Part shown: positions 11,332-24,700 of the stretch, piece by piece
How the letters are laid out: each line of letters starts with the position of its first letter
Numbering within the stretch: the stretch's first letter is position 1
DNA from: Diploptera punctata
Lineage: Eukaryota; Arthropoda; Insecta; Blattodea; Blaberidae
DNA length: 64,000 nucleotides
Assembly: GCA_030220185.1 (NCBI GenBank)
Contig: JASPKZ010010272.1
Coordinates: forward strand, 3,707,501 to 3,771,500
Reading direction: 5' to 3'
Notes under the pieces: model-generated
Seen by the model: the letters and a program-made list of their open reading frames with translations, nothing else
Told to the model about the DNA's origin: nothing
Database searches by the model: none
Translations under genes and position numbers: made by a program

Positions 11332-11830
11332 CATATTTGAAGAGAAAAATTATATGCTCAGACCGGGACTTGAACCCGGTACCCTAGGTTCTCTAGACCA
11401 AGTGCTCTACCACCTGAGCTACTTGAGCACACAAACACAAATTTTTCTCTATGTACATTGTAATTCCTGCCCACCAAATGCTATGAAGCCTTTGCTTCTA
11501 TCTTAGCAACTGGCGACTCCTTTATTAAGGAGACATATTTGGGAATTATACATTACATTATAAATGCCAGTACGGCTTTTTTTCAATGTTTTTATTATTA
11601 ATTTCATAGATCTCAATGATGGATACATCATATTGTTCAGATAGCTCATGTGGTAGAGCACTTGGTTTAGAGAACCAAGGGTCCCGGTCTGAGCGTATAA
11701 TTTTTCTCTTCCAATATGATTTATCCAGCATTGAGATGTATTGAAATTAATAATAAAAACATCGAAAAAGAAGCTGTACTGGCATTTATAATGTAATGTA
11801 TAATTCCCAAATATGTCTTCTTAATAAAGG
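11332..11830. mobile_element. Inverted dimer of S1 SINE
   Basis: A minus-strand S1 copy (tRNA-like part 11355-11429) is joined near 11590-11600 to a plus-strand copy (tRNA-like part 11635-11696, with the TPsiC arm deleted). Both share the flank atttgaagagaaaaat and the end ttattattaatttcat. The dimer is palindromic overall. Confidence 0.75.
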
Positions 11831-12112
11831 AGCTATAAGCTTTGGAGGTCTCAGAAAGATTATTTGTGTACACTAACCAAAGTAAAGCATGTTCTACAAG
11901 ATAGAAGCATACAATGGTTAGAATTACAAATTCAAGTGATGAAATGAATCCAACAAAATTTTGAAAATGGACTTACAATTTCAACAAAAATTAAAAACAC
12001 AAATACATGAAATAAAGTTGCCAGCATAATATTCGTGATTTTAATAAAACAAAGGACTATTTCACTTGACAATTTTATTATTAATTTAACACTTCTCATT
12101 GAAGGATAAATT

Positions 12113-12305
12113 ATATTTGAAGAGAAAAATTTTCGCCTAGACCGGGACTCGAACCCGGGACCCTTGGCTTTCCGGGCCAAGAGAAGAATTTGCGTCTAGA
12201 TCGTAACTCGCCTCGGTAGCTCAGTTGGTAGAGCACTTGGCCCGGAAAGCCAAGGGTCCCGGGTTCGAGTCCCTGTCTAGGCGAAAATTTTTCTCTTCAA
12301 ATATG
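12113..12305. mobile_element. Inverted S1 tRNA-like palindrome
   Basis: A truncated minus-strand tRNA-like part (12134-12180) faces a complete plus-strand one (12210-12282). The 68-bp arms share tttgaagagaaaaattttcg. The remainder of the SINE body is missing from the loop. Confidence 0.8.
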
Positions 12306-12453
12306 ACTATTTCACTATTTACTATGTTTCTTTCTTTAAAACCTCTCTTTAAAAATGTCTTTTATGCTAATTTTTTATATGTCTTTATACAAGGGAGGGT
12401 CTTATACAGTGGTAATTTGCTATTATTGTATAATAGAAAATAAAATCACATAC

Positions 12454-12722
12454 CTGCTTCCTCATCATCAGCATCTTCATTATCAGATTCAAAAGTATTA
12501 TCTGGAATATCGTACAATCGGATCATAGGCTTATTGGGGTCCTTCATGATAAGATATTTTCCATCTTTTTGTTTCATACAAATGTCAACAATGCACCGTA
12601 GAATACCCCATGCATTATCCATGTTCAGTGTTATCTGGGTTGCAAATTCATTTGGTTTGTATTGCTGAGTTCCCAAAATTACATGTTTTGAAGAATCTCG
12701 GACATGAGCACGAGACACATAA
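12454..12722 (-). CDS. eIF3d: eIF3d exon 9 (last one found)
   Basis: It opens after an acceptor with TTATGTGTCTCG, completing a GGT codon begun in exon 8 ([18 protein letters not shown]). It continues [16 protein letters not shown] and ends in the acidic stretch [12 protein letters not shown] before donor gtatg. It spans about residues 454-543. Confidence 0.95.
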
Positions 12723-15700
12723 CTAAAAATATAATCACAGTAATTTTATTTAATTATAAAAGAACAAACTCAGAGATTTTTTAGGAATATTTAAAAGTTC
12801 AAAACAATTCTCTAATTAACAAATAACTATATTTATATTTGAAGAGAAAATTTTTCGCCTAGACCGGGACTCGAACCCGGGACCCTTGGCTTTCCGGGCC
12901 AAGTGCTCTACCAACTGAGCTACCGAGGCGAGTTATGATCTAGACGCAAATTTTTCTCTTATGTACGTTGTAATTCCCTCGCGCCAAATGCTTGAAACCA
13001 TAGCTTCTATCTTTGCAAATGGCGGCTTCTTAGTTAAGAAGACATTTATTGGGAATTTAACACTACTTTATAGCCAGTAGGGCTTCTATTGACGATTTTT
13101 ATTATTAATTTAACACTTCTCATAGAAGGATAAATTATATTTGAAGAGAAAATTTTTCGCCTAGACCGGGACTCGAACCCGGGACCCTTGGCTTTCCGGG
13201 CCAAGTGCTCTACCAACTGAGCTACCGAGGCGAGTTACGATCTAGACGCAAATTTTTCTCTTATGTACGTTGTATTACATAACTTGCCTCGGTAGCTCAG
13301 TTGGTAGAGCACTTGGCCCGGAAAGCCAAGGGTCCCGGGTTCGAGTCCCGGTCCTAGGCGAAAACAATTTTCTCTTCAAAGATAAGTTATCCTTCTATGG
13401 AGACCAGTGTTAACTTAATAATAACAATCGTCAATAGAAGCCCTACTGCGCTATAACGTAAGGGTTAAAATTCCCAATAAATGTCTCTCTTAACTAAGAA
13501 GCCGCCATTTGCAAAGATAGAAGCTATGTTTTCAAGCATTTGGCGCGACGGGGAATTACACCACGTACCCTAAGAGAAAACACATACTCGGCAGACCTAG
13601 ATCCAGTAACTCGCCCTCGGTAGCTCAGTTGGTAGAGCACTTGGCCCGGAAAGCCAAGGGTCCCGGGTTCGAGTCCCGGTCTAGGCGAAAAATTTTCTCT
13701 TCAAATATAATTTATCCTTTTATGAGAAGTGTTAAATTAATAATAAAAATCGTCAACTATATTTATATTTAAATTAATATTGGGAAGTAAACATTATGAG
13801 GTTATATCATTAATTAGTGAGTGGAGAACATATTTTAATCGACTCACCTCATACATTTTCAAACTTCTAAAGAACGTTTTAGAAATATTAAAAATTGTGA
13901 AATTGAAAAATCAGCAATTGCTGCACATAGTTTACTAGAATATCATAAAATTGAAAAAGAAGCGAAACTTTTGAAACAATTGGATAAACCGTTGGAATTG
14001 ACAATTTGGGAAATGATATACATTCAGAAGAATAAATATCGATCTATGAATTTCGATATTCCGGTGGATAAAAATTTAATTACAAAGTTTATAATCCCAA
14101 CGAAAGATGACAGCACAAGAAGTTATGTCACTAAAGAAATCAACAATCACGGAATTTCATCAGTGGAAGCCATGACTGAAGAAGGACACGATTTTGTCTG
14201 AAACCGTCGGTATCAAAGAAGTTTGAAAATGTATGAGGTGAGTCGATTAAAATATGTTCTCCACTGACTATAAATAACTATATTATTGAACATTTACCAA
14301 TTTATTTTAATTATTTACCAATTTAATTTATAATTGAATATTTATTTATCAAAGAACCAACCTCTGAGGGTGTTCTTATAAAACCTAAAAACAAGGAGCA
14401 AAATTGAAGATAACTTGGCCAATAAAAGTCATATTTTAGTAGAAATGTTCATTAAAGCAAAAGATAAAAAAAATTACATATAATTTCAAAATAAAAAATT
14501 AAGACTTTTGTCTGAACATTCTTACCTCTTATGGTTGCTTTTGTTGAACATATGTTTCAAGGCTGCTAAGCCCATTGTCAGCGATTACAGACTCTTAAGA
14601 GGTAAGAATGTACAGACCAAATGTCTTAATTATTAAACAAATCTCTTAAAAATAAGAATTAAATGAATCGTGAATTCTTCTTACCTCATACTTCTATGTT
14701 TTTTTTTAACACAGCACTGCAGTATCAGTGACCATCATCACCATCCTCAGCTGTTTTCATGACTCATTTAATTCTTATTAATAAAACCTCATAATGTTAA
14801 AAATTCACAAATTTATTATATAAAAAACCTCTTAAACATAAATTAATGGGTCATTTTTACATCTTACCTCATAGTTTATGTTTTCTTAAACACGGGAACT
14901 GCAGTTTTCAAAAGATCAATCCCTTTTATTTTCAACCGCCATTCTGACCTTTTGAAAACTGCAGTTTCCGTGTTTAAGAAAGCACAAACTAAGAGGTAAG
15001 ATGTAAAAATGACTCATTAATTTATGAAATAAATAACCTCATAATGTCATTTCCCATTTTAATTTGAAACCTCTTAATATTACTTCCTATTGTATTTTTT
15101 AAAAAAATGAATATTAAATGACAAAGTACTACGCTAAATAATAATGCAAATATGTAACTAGTACAGACTTATAACACTGACATGTACACTGCACAGTCCA
15201 ATCAGCTTTAGGTAATAAATCTCCTTTGTTGCTATGTTATATTAGGCGATAGAGGTACTTTTGTATATTTTCGGAAATTGGCTATAGAGTCCCCAATAAT
15301 AGTTACAATTCAAAAAATTATCATTAGCATAGATATTACATAAAACTTTCTCTTTTGGTGTTTATCTTCCTTAACTAAAATTTTAAAAGAATATTGTGTA
15401 AAGTAGCAGCATTAAAAACACTGCAGTGAGTATCAAAAATATTTTTGATTTTTTAAAGAGAAAAATATATTCATAGTTAAATATGTGAAATAACATTACA
15501 AGGTTCTTAATTCAATGAATGAATCACTTCTTATTTTACCGAGTTAAGATAAGAAGTGACTCATTCATTCATTGACAAAAAATATATGCCTAAATCAGAA
15601 TTTGAACACATATCTCTGGTTCTGTACACCAGTGCTTTAACAATTTAAGCTATTAAAACTAACTCCTGGCGCGACAGGCCTAGAAGGCCCTTAGCCTACC

Positions 15701-18700
15701 AGCCAGCTGCTGACATCTCATCCACATGTTCAGTCACAGAGGTAGATGATCAACCAGTGTAGGGTGACATGTGGTCAGCATGTTGAGTCCCCCAGCCGTT
15801 ATAGCTGGTTTTCTCAACCTGGAGCCGCTACTTATTGTAGCTACCCAAATGCCTCACGATGCTGGGTGGGCACCGGTCCCATACTGGCCAAAATACCATG
15901 AGAAAATTTCTTCCCCCATGGAGACTCGAACCAGTGCAAGTCCCGTAGCTCTGCGCCAAGGCTTCCTGCCTTAACCACTCAGCTACGGCGCAGGACAATT
16001 TAAGCTATTAGGTATCTCAATTTACAGACAGATTTTTCTCTTATACTAATATGATTCCCACACGTCAGATAGCAGTGAACTTCATTCTACTAGTGCCATC
16101 TAGCGTCCTGTTAAAAAAGAACATTTTTATTTTTTTACATTTGAAGAGAAAAATATATGCTCAGACTGGGGTTTGAACCCAGGACATTTGATGAAAATCA
16201 ACACTACATTTATAAACAGTAAAGAAAGCCAAGATTTGATGTTAATACTAATTAATCACATCTCACTGAATGACACATTTAATTTGAAGAGAAAAATATA
16301 TGCCTAAATCGGGATTTGAACCCAATATCTCTGATTCTGTACATTGATGCTTTAATGATTTAAGCTATTAGGCATCTAAATTTACACACAGATTTTTTCC
16401 TTTAATTTACACTATTTTTCCTCTGGTACCATGAAAAGTGTAAATGAGGGGTAATACTGTATATACAAAACTTACCCAAATTTAATTTGATCAGATCCTG
16501 CCAGAAGGGCCTGTACTGTCCACTTGGCCAACTTGCAGGCATTATTCCTTAATTCATTAGCAAGTACAGCTCCTCGCTGAGTATCCAGTTTCTGTCTCCA
16601 TTCCACACCACCAGACAGCTATAAATTAAATTATTGTATTAATATTATTCAAAATTACTTCAATAATAATGAGTTATACATTTTTGAGAATATCATGTAA
16701 CAAACTTAAGACATAGTATGAGGTGATATGATAATTATTTTAAAATGCTTAATAAACCTTCACATTGTTTATGTTATATTTTAAATTAACACTTTCCAGA
16801 ATTGAATACAGTTTTATTTTGGAAAGAAAAATTATGTTTGAACCGGGAGTCGAACCTTGGATCTCTGACTCTGTACGTCAGTGAATGATCATCACACTGA
16901 TGTACAGAGTCAGAGATCTTGGGTTCGACCCCCGATTCAAACATAATTTTTCCGTCTAAAATAAACCTTTATGTTGGTACTGGTGGACCAGTAGTTACCA
17001 TACTTGATTCAGGTTTTGATATTCGCAGCTTCAAACCATCTGCAGTTGGATTTTTAGGGGGCATGAAATCTTAATGTAGAAAGGTAAAGCTGTGGATCCC
17101 ATGTCATAGATATACAGAATGTAAATGAAGCTCAAAGCCTAAAATCATAGGCCTCTGAGCAAAGTATAATCCTGCATTATAGCTGAGCAGTTTAAGGCAT
17201 AAAGCTTGGTGCCAGATCCATGTGACACATGCAAATTTGAGTCCCCATAGGAGAAGAAATTTTTTTATGGAATTTTGGCCGTGAATGGGATTGATGCCCA
17301 CCTAATATTGTGATGAATTTGAAAATGCTACAGTAACAACTCCAGGTTGAATATATCAGCTACAATGGCAGGCAGATCCAACATGCTAATAATATAACAC
17401 CCTTATACTGCCTGGATGACTTCCATTTCTGCGACTGATAAACATGGATGTGAGGCCAGCAGCTGGTTCGAGTCCAAGAGCCATCATGGAATTTCTTTTC
17501 TGAGTAAAATTTACCAACAATATCACATCCAGATTTGAATTGTGCACTAACATGATTGTGGAACCTTGCATTGTCTGTCCAAGGGATCTGTGCCCCCGTA
17601 AGATATGCGAAATAAAATCGAATTCCTTTTCTGCCTCAGTACATCATCCCCCCCCCCCCCCGCATTCCTATCTCACCCTTTCTCCTCCTTCCACTATTCA
17701 CAATTTTGAGCCTTCTTGCAGGACATTATTTGCATTTGCACTCCAGTGTTGTCAACTCAACTCCAACCTTGTATTATTCAATAACCATGACACTGAGGGA
17801 AGATTGGTAACATCCCTACTAGATAAGTTACCATGGCTGCTGTTTGACGTAGTGGGAGGGGAGTGCAGTGAAATGGTGTGAGTACAGACGTGTACTTTTC
17901 TAAGAATTATGTCAGCGTTATAGGGGTACAGATCCGTTGGTCCGAGTATATCTATGTACACTCCAAGGCATGTACTTCATGCACTCTATTAATTTTATAT
18001 TGTTATCAAAACAATTGAACATCAATTATAATTGGTCTCAATTTGTTTAAATAATTATCTGAAATATAATCAACATTCCACTATAAAAACTTTTTAACCA
18101 TTTCAAACTAATTTTTTTCTATTTTAACATTGAAAAAATGGAACTTCTCTTTTTCATGCAACATTTATCATTCAGATTGCTTTTTAGGATTTAAAATTTT
18201 GAAAATTTTACTTCAATAAATCATTTTTTAATAATATTATAAATTTGTTCTTATATTTAAAATAATCAGCCATGGTGGACTAGTGGTTATACTCCTTGCC
18301 TCTGGTCCCGAGGGTCGCATATTCAAACCCGACCGAGGTCGATGGATTTTTTAGGATGGAAAAATCCAAGGAGCAAGTCCTCCAGGAGGGACTTTAAGCC
18401 GTCGGTCCCGAGTCTGAAGATTTTCAGGCTCGTAAAAGATCCTTAAGCCTGAATGAAAAGGCCTCTAAGCAAAATTTACCGAATTTTCCCGTCCTAGTAC
18501 TACCTTGGTTTCCTGGATGTCAGTATGAGGCAGAACGCTGACCACTCAAATGACATCTATACGAAAACAAGTGTAACTAAATTAATATGGTTCAAATTCT
18601 TCCCTGTAAGGGGAGAGTGCCTAAAATCTCTGTTAAGGGGAACATGGGCTTACAAGAAGATATTTAAAATATATATCCAAGTTTTAAGTAGTAAAGTAAC

Positions 18701-21700
18701 AAATACTCTAATTACCTTAGAATCCCATTCATTTAATGCTTTGATTGTTACAAACTGCAACTCTCCATTAGGACCATGCATTACAGCATCATGTTCACAT
18801 CTAGCGATTAGAACCACTCCATTATCTAGATCCCATTTACGGTATCTGTATGCTACAGAAGCCACTTCACCTGCCTCCTCTTCTGATATAAATGGATTAG
18901 ATTCATCAAACTTGTAGCGTGGTTCTCCCTGTGAAAAAAAAAATTAAAGCAAAATTATTATTTATTATTTCTGTGCACATCTTTGAACAGCTAAGCTAAC
19001 AGAGAAGCCCTCTTGGGAGTCATATGGTTAGTGCAATTAAATCCCTCAACTTCAATATCAGTTTTCTTAACTAGTAATTAAAACATTTTGTCTGTTCATT
19101 CTTACCTCTTAGAGTTGTTTTTGTCAAACATATGTTCAACAAAAACAACTCTAAGAGGTAAGAATGAACAGACAAAATGTTTTAATTATTAAACAAACTT
19201 CTTAATATTGTTTATCATTTCACTCACCTCATACTTCATAATTTATAGCAGACCCAGGGTTTCTTCACGTAATTCGTGACATTGTCAATGCTGCGTCATG
19301 TTCACAACTGACGTCCAACGGCCTTCTATCCTGCAGACTGACCTCCGCGCCATCTGGTGGCCGACCGAAGAATTTCCAAATCAGGCCTCTTTCTTTATAA
19401 CCGGGTATTTCAAAATTCATAGTTGTATTTTCATTCTTGCATATGTAAATTTTTTCCCAAATTGTGAGTTCCTTCGGTTTTTCCAATTGTTTAAGTAATT
19501 TTGTTTGGTTTCTATTCTATGTTTTTCTGACCAGGCATGTGCAGCTATTGCAGATTTTTCGGTTTCTCCATTTTTAACATTTCTGAGGTGTTCTTTTAAT
19601 CTTATATTTAGATTCCTTTTTGTTTTTCCTATGTATATCTTTTCACAATCTTTACAATTAATTTGATAAATTCCCGATTTTTTGCAGTCTTCAATTTTTT
19701 CATTTTTGTTGGTTTTTATTAAATTACCTAAGCTGTAATCATTTTTCGGTGCTAATTTAATGTTGAATTTGTTGAAAATTTTTTGAAACTTGTCAAATAC
19801 GAAAGGATGGTATGTGAACTTCTTGAATTTTTTGCCTATATTTTTATCTGTCTGAAGAGTACTTTCATTGATGACTTTTTGTTCTTTGAATTTATTTATT
19901 TTCTTGTGTATCATTTTCTTGTGAAAACCATTATCCTTAGCAATTTGTATGATGTGTTCTTTCTCTTTATTGTAATTTTCTTTGCTCATGGGGACATTCA
20001 CAAGTCTGTGTGTTAAACTATTAAATACTGCCTGTTTGTGTGAAAAATGGTTAAATCCAGTAGCTTTTATATAATTGTCGATGTGAGTTTCTTTTCTGTA
20101 GATTCCAAATTCTATTTTCTTTTTTTCTTCTTTCCTAATCAATTTAAGGTCTAAAAATGGTATTTCATGATTATTTTCTATTTCCATTGTAAATTTGATT
20201 GTTTTTATTTTGAATATTTAACAGTTTAATGGCATCTTCTAATTGTTTCTCTTTTACTATTGCTATGATATCATCTACGTATCTTCTCCAAAATTTAAAC
20301 ATCAACGGATGTGCTTTAGTTACATGACATTCAAAATTCCCCATAAACATGTCTGCTAAGAATGGTGATAATGGATTTCCCATTGCGAGTCCTGATTTTT
20401 GTCTAAAGTATTTTCCTCTAAAGGTGAAGAACATTTGATTCAAGCATAATTTTGTTAGTTTTATGTATTCTTTAACGCTATCATCATCTAATTTGTTTTC
20501 TTTCAACCATTTTTCTAAAATTTTCAAAGTTGTGTCAGTCGGTATGTTTGTGAATAATGAAGTAACATCAAATGAGACCAATCTTTCTGAAGGTTCTATT
20601 TCTACATTTTCTAATTTCTCAACTAATTGGTAAGAATCTTCTACTGCTAAATTTTCAAATTTTTCCATACCTTTAAATTTATTGTTAAGCCATTTGGATA
20701 TGTTATATGTCGGTGAATTGATATTGATAGAAAATGAGACCTATCATCAACAATATCAATTCACCGACATATAACATATCCAAATGGCTTAACAATAAAT
20801 TTAAAGGTATGGAAAAATTTGAAAATTTAGCAGTAGAAAATTCTTACCAATTAGTTGAGAAATTAGAAAATGTAGAAATAGAACCTTCAGAAAGATTGGT
20901 CTCATTTGATGTTACTTCATTATTCACAAACATACCGACTGACACAACTTTGAAAATTTTAGAAAAATGGTTGAAAGAAAACAAATTAGATGATGATAGC
21001 GTTAAAGAATACATAAAACTAACAAAATTATGCTTGAATCAAATGTTCTTCACCTTTAGAGGAAAATACTTTAGACAAAAATCAGGACTCGCAATGGGAA
21101 ATCCATTATCACCATTCTTAGCAGACATGTTTATGGGGAATTTTGAATGTCATGTAACTAAAGCACATCCGTTGATGTTTAAATTTTGGAGAAGATACGT
21201 AGATGATATCATAGCAATAGTAAAAGAGAAACAATTAGAAGATGCCATTAAACTGTTAAATATTCAAAATAAAACAATCAAATTTACAATGGAAATAGAA
21301 AATAATCATGAAATACCATTTTTAGACCTTAAATTGATTAGGAAAGAAGAAAAAAAGAAAATAGAATTTGGAATCTACAGAAAAGAAACTCACATCGACA
21401 ATTATATAAAAGCTACTGGATTTAACCATTTTTCACACAAACAGGCAGTATTTAATAGTTTAACACACAGACTTGTGAATGTCCCCATGAGCAAAGAAAA
21501 TTACAATAAAGAGAAAGAACACATCATACAAATTGCTAAGGATAATGGTTTTCACAAGAAAATGATACACAAGAAAATAAATAAATTCAAAGAACAAAAA
21601 GTCATCAATGAAAGTACTCTTCAGACAGATAAAAATATAGGCAAAAAATTCAAGAAGTTCACATACCATCCTTTCGTATTTGACAAGTTTCAAAAAATTT

Positions 21701-24700
21701 TTCAACAAATTCAACATTAAATTAGCACCGAAAAATGATTACAGCTTAGGTAATTTAATAAAAACCAACAAAAATGAAAAAATTGAAGACTGCAAAAAAT
21801 CGGGAATTTATCAAATTAATTGTAAAGATTGTGAAAAGATATACATAGGAAAAACAAAAAGGAATCTAAATATAAGATTAAAAGAACACCTCAGAAATGT
21901 TAAAAATGGAGAAACCGAAAAATCTGCAATAGCTGCACATGCCTGGTCAGAAAAACATAGAATAGAAACCAAAACAAAATTACTTAAACAATTGGAAAAA
22001 CCGAAGGAACTCACAATTTGGGAAAAAATTTACATATGCAAGAATGAAAATACAACTATGAATTTTGAAATACCCGGTTATAAAGAAAGAGGCCTGATTT
22101 GGAAATTCTTCGGTCGGCCACCAGATGGCGCGGAGGTCAGTCTGCAGGATAGAAGGCCGTTGGACGTCAGTTGTGAACATGACGCAGCATTGACAATGTC
22201 ACGAATTACGTGAAGAAACCCTGGGTCTGCTATAAATTATGAAGTATGAGGTGAGTGAAATGATAAAAAATAAACAATATTAAAGAACCTCATAGTGTTA
22301 TTTCCTATCTACATAACTTAATTAAACTTCTTAATGTTACTTCCTATTGTAATTTAAAATAAATTTCTTAACCAGATTTCACTACATCTCACATCAAGTA
22401 GCTACTCTGGTTCTCATGAGACTGAATGTAACAATTTCACAACTAAACTTTAAAAAACTGACGATAAAACAGAATTGTTTTGAAACATGTCCAAGAACAA
22501 ATCAACATTAATATTGAGGTAAGATGATCAGACTAAAAATAATATAATTTAAAAAGATATTTAAACTTACTGTTTTCAAAACTTGCTGTGAAAAATTATG
22601 GTTAATGAAAGTAGCCTCAAGAGCAAGATTTCGAGGCGAGTTAAGGCTGTTCCCATCATCCTGAGGCGGCTCTACTGATGTCTCATTCACCGTCAACAAA
22701 TCTGTAAAGCAATAATCAAATAGAAATTTATATTAAATTAATGTTGGGAAGTAAACATTATGAGGTATAATCATTAAAATTCATCAGAGAACATTTTGTT
22801 TAAACAACTCACCTCATAGGATTTATGCTTCCATGATACCGCGGTTTCAAACACAGTCATGTTCATCCTCAGCCATAACTCCAACTGACAAAATTCTTCG
22901 GCCGTCATCTGTTCTATTATCACCATCTTCAGTGCTGCCATCTATGGTTCAATTTATGAATTTTGATATTCCTAACGAAATTACTTGGATTTCAAGGTCA
23001 TAAATTCAACTATAGGTGGCAGCACTGAAGATAGCAAAAATAGAATAGTTGACGGCAGAAGAATTTCGTCAGTCGGAGTTATGGTTGAGGATGAACACGA
23101 TTGTGTTTGAAACCGCGGTATCATGGAAGCATGAATCCTATGAAGTGAATGTTTAATCAAAATGTTATCCGATGAATTTTAAATAGAAATTTGTTAATAA
23201 TACTCTTGATAGGCATTTATAGCTTGACTGTGAAGTAGTGTGTCATGATACTATATCATAATTTGTTGCCTCAAGACTGAGGAGTATTAGGTAGGTAAAT
23301 TTTTAAAAATAGATTAAGAAATAATGATAAGTCCAGATAAGTTGGCCAGCCTGATATTAGAATCAAAGAACTGTCAAATGAGTTCTACATTTGTAAACTA
23401 ACTTATAAAGTTAATTTCATATTTTAGAAAGAAAAACAAAGTGTATTTTTAAAAATTGATAATTTAACAAGACTTACCAAACTCAGTGTTGTCTCTCTTA
23501 TCAAAGAACAATTTGTCTCCAATTTTCTCAATGACAATGTCCCAAGAATAGTTTGATCGTGTACAACACATGAGAGTTGCTAGAATAGCATCAGTAGCAT
23601 ACACATTGCCCTCTGTCTTACTAAGTTTACGAATAACAGGATCATCTGTAGTAGTGACAGTATGAAAAATGCGATCGATGCGCTGTAGAGGTTTCTCATT
23701 CTTCACATTCACACGGTCGTAAGTCTTATCATAATATTCCAATGAACCACAACAGTTTCTGTAAATTAATTAAAATATAGATTTAAATCATTTCTAACAA
23801 AATTCTCTCACAAATATTTGAATTCCACAAAATTTGTAAGAACTGAATTATAAATGTAACTGTACACCTGACCTTTAAATTAATTTTCTCAACTGGACAT
23901 ATTCAGGAGAACTTTGACCATTCTCAACTAGATTCCCTTCTTCTTCTTCCTTATTTGTAGGGGTTTCATCATGTTTATTTTCCAAATCACCCCTCAGAGG
24001 AAGACATATTGGATGTGCATCCACTGTCTATCCATCTCTTGGCTGGTCTTCCTCTTGCTCTTCTTCCATTTCTATCTTTGATTCAAGGCTTGATCCTTAG
24101 GACTGCGAGTAATATGTAAGATACACCTTGAAGTGGGTTGCTAACCCGTTTTTATGGTGGGTTTATTATTCGTTGTTCCCTCCCTAGGATGATTGCCTTC
24201 ACCCAGCTCCAGAGCTCAGCCTGTCCTGATTTATTTCAGAGTTCTCTCTCCTAGATGGATTGTCTTGCAGGATTAATGAACCCCATCCACCCGTTGTGGA
24301 TTCCCAATTGCTTGAATTTAGCCACCTTGCTTGGCTTTTGTCCCACTATCGGTAAGTAAATTAATTTGGAGATAAAATCTTCTTTACAGAGAATTCCAAA
24401 ATTCATAATCAATAAACAAATGAGATTTTATACCTGATCTCATATGTTTTGTATAATCCAAGACCATTTTCAAAAGGTCTCCCCTTTAATTATCAATTGG
24501 CATATGATTGTTGATTTGACGGTTGGCAACCCTTTAGGCCCATTCTTCTCCCATTGATTGGTTGACAGATGAACCTCCAAATCAAATCCCTTTCCCTTGC
24601 AATTTGAAAATTCATAATTTTTTCCTTGGTTTCATAAATTCATTCTTATTCTTCAGAATGAAGTTTCTTCAAAACATGTCCATGTGGGAAAAAAAGTATT

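Larger units (their letters stand above)
19210..22323. mobile_element. Giant PLE palindrome, two head-to-head copies
   Basis: Arms of about 1.5 kb are inverted copies of one 5'-truncated Penelope-like element, joined near 20728-20734. The outer ends are atttcactcacctcatactt and aagtatgaggtgagtgaaat. Only the right side carries the tail (cctcatagtgttatttccta). The 15-bp duplication aaacttcttaat(a/g)tt flanks it (19195-19209 and 22324-22338). The arms are nearly identical, so the event is young. Confidence 0.9.

Noticed and set aside
12210..12282. Functional tRNA genes at the many S1 tRNA-like domains
   Set aside because: The anticodon loop is abnormal (nine bases, or C33), copies are embedded in a shared SINE body, and they occur as inverted and tandem units.
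12841..13754. CRISPR-like array
   Set aside because: The repeats are about 300-bp SINE units in two orientations with no spacers, and the DNA is eukaryotic.
14860..15010. Active hammerhead in the 14.8-kb, 42-kb and 51-kb hairpins
   Set aside because: The core reads TTGAAAATGG and GAAAACTGCAGTT, which breaks conserved positions, so I count these only as degenerate relatives.
17642..17661. Poly-C run as a regulatory site
   Set aside because: It lies inside one MITE copy, is absent from the other, and is more likely slippage or sequencing artefact.
17540..17881. 113-codon open frame as a gene
   Set aside because: It lies wholly inside the MITE-like repeat, and the other copy does not keep the frame.
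18525..18917. 130-codon plus-strand open frame
   Set aside because: It is the shadow of eIF3d exon 7 joined to a SINE. The real coding is on the minus strand.
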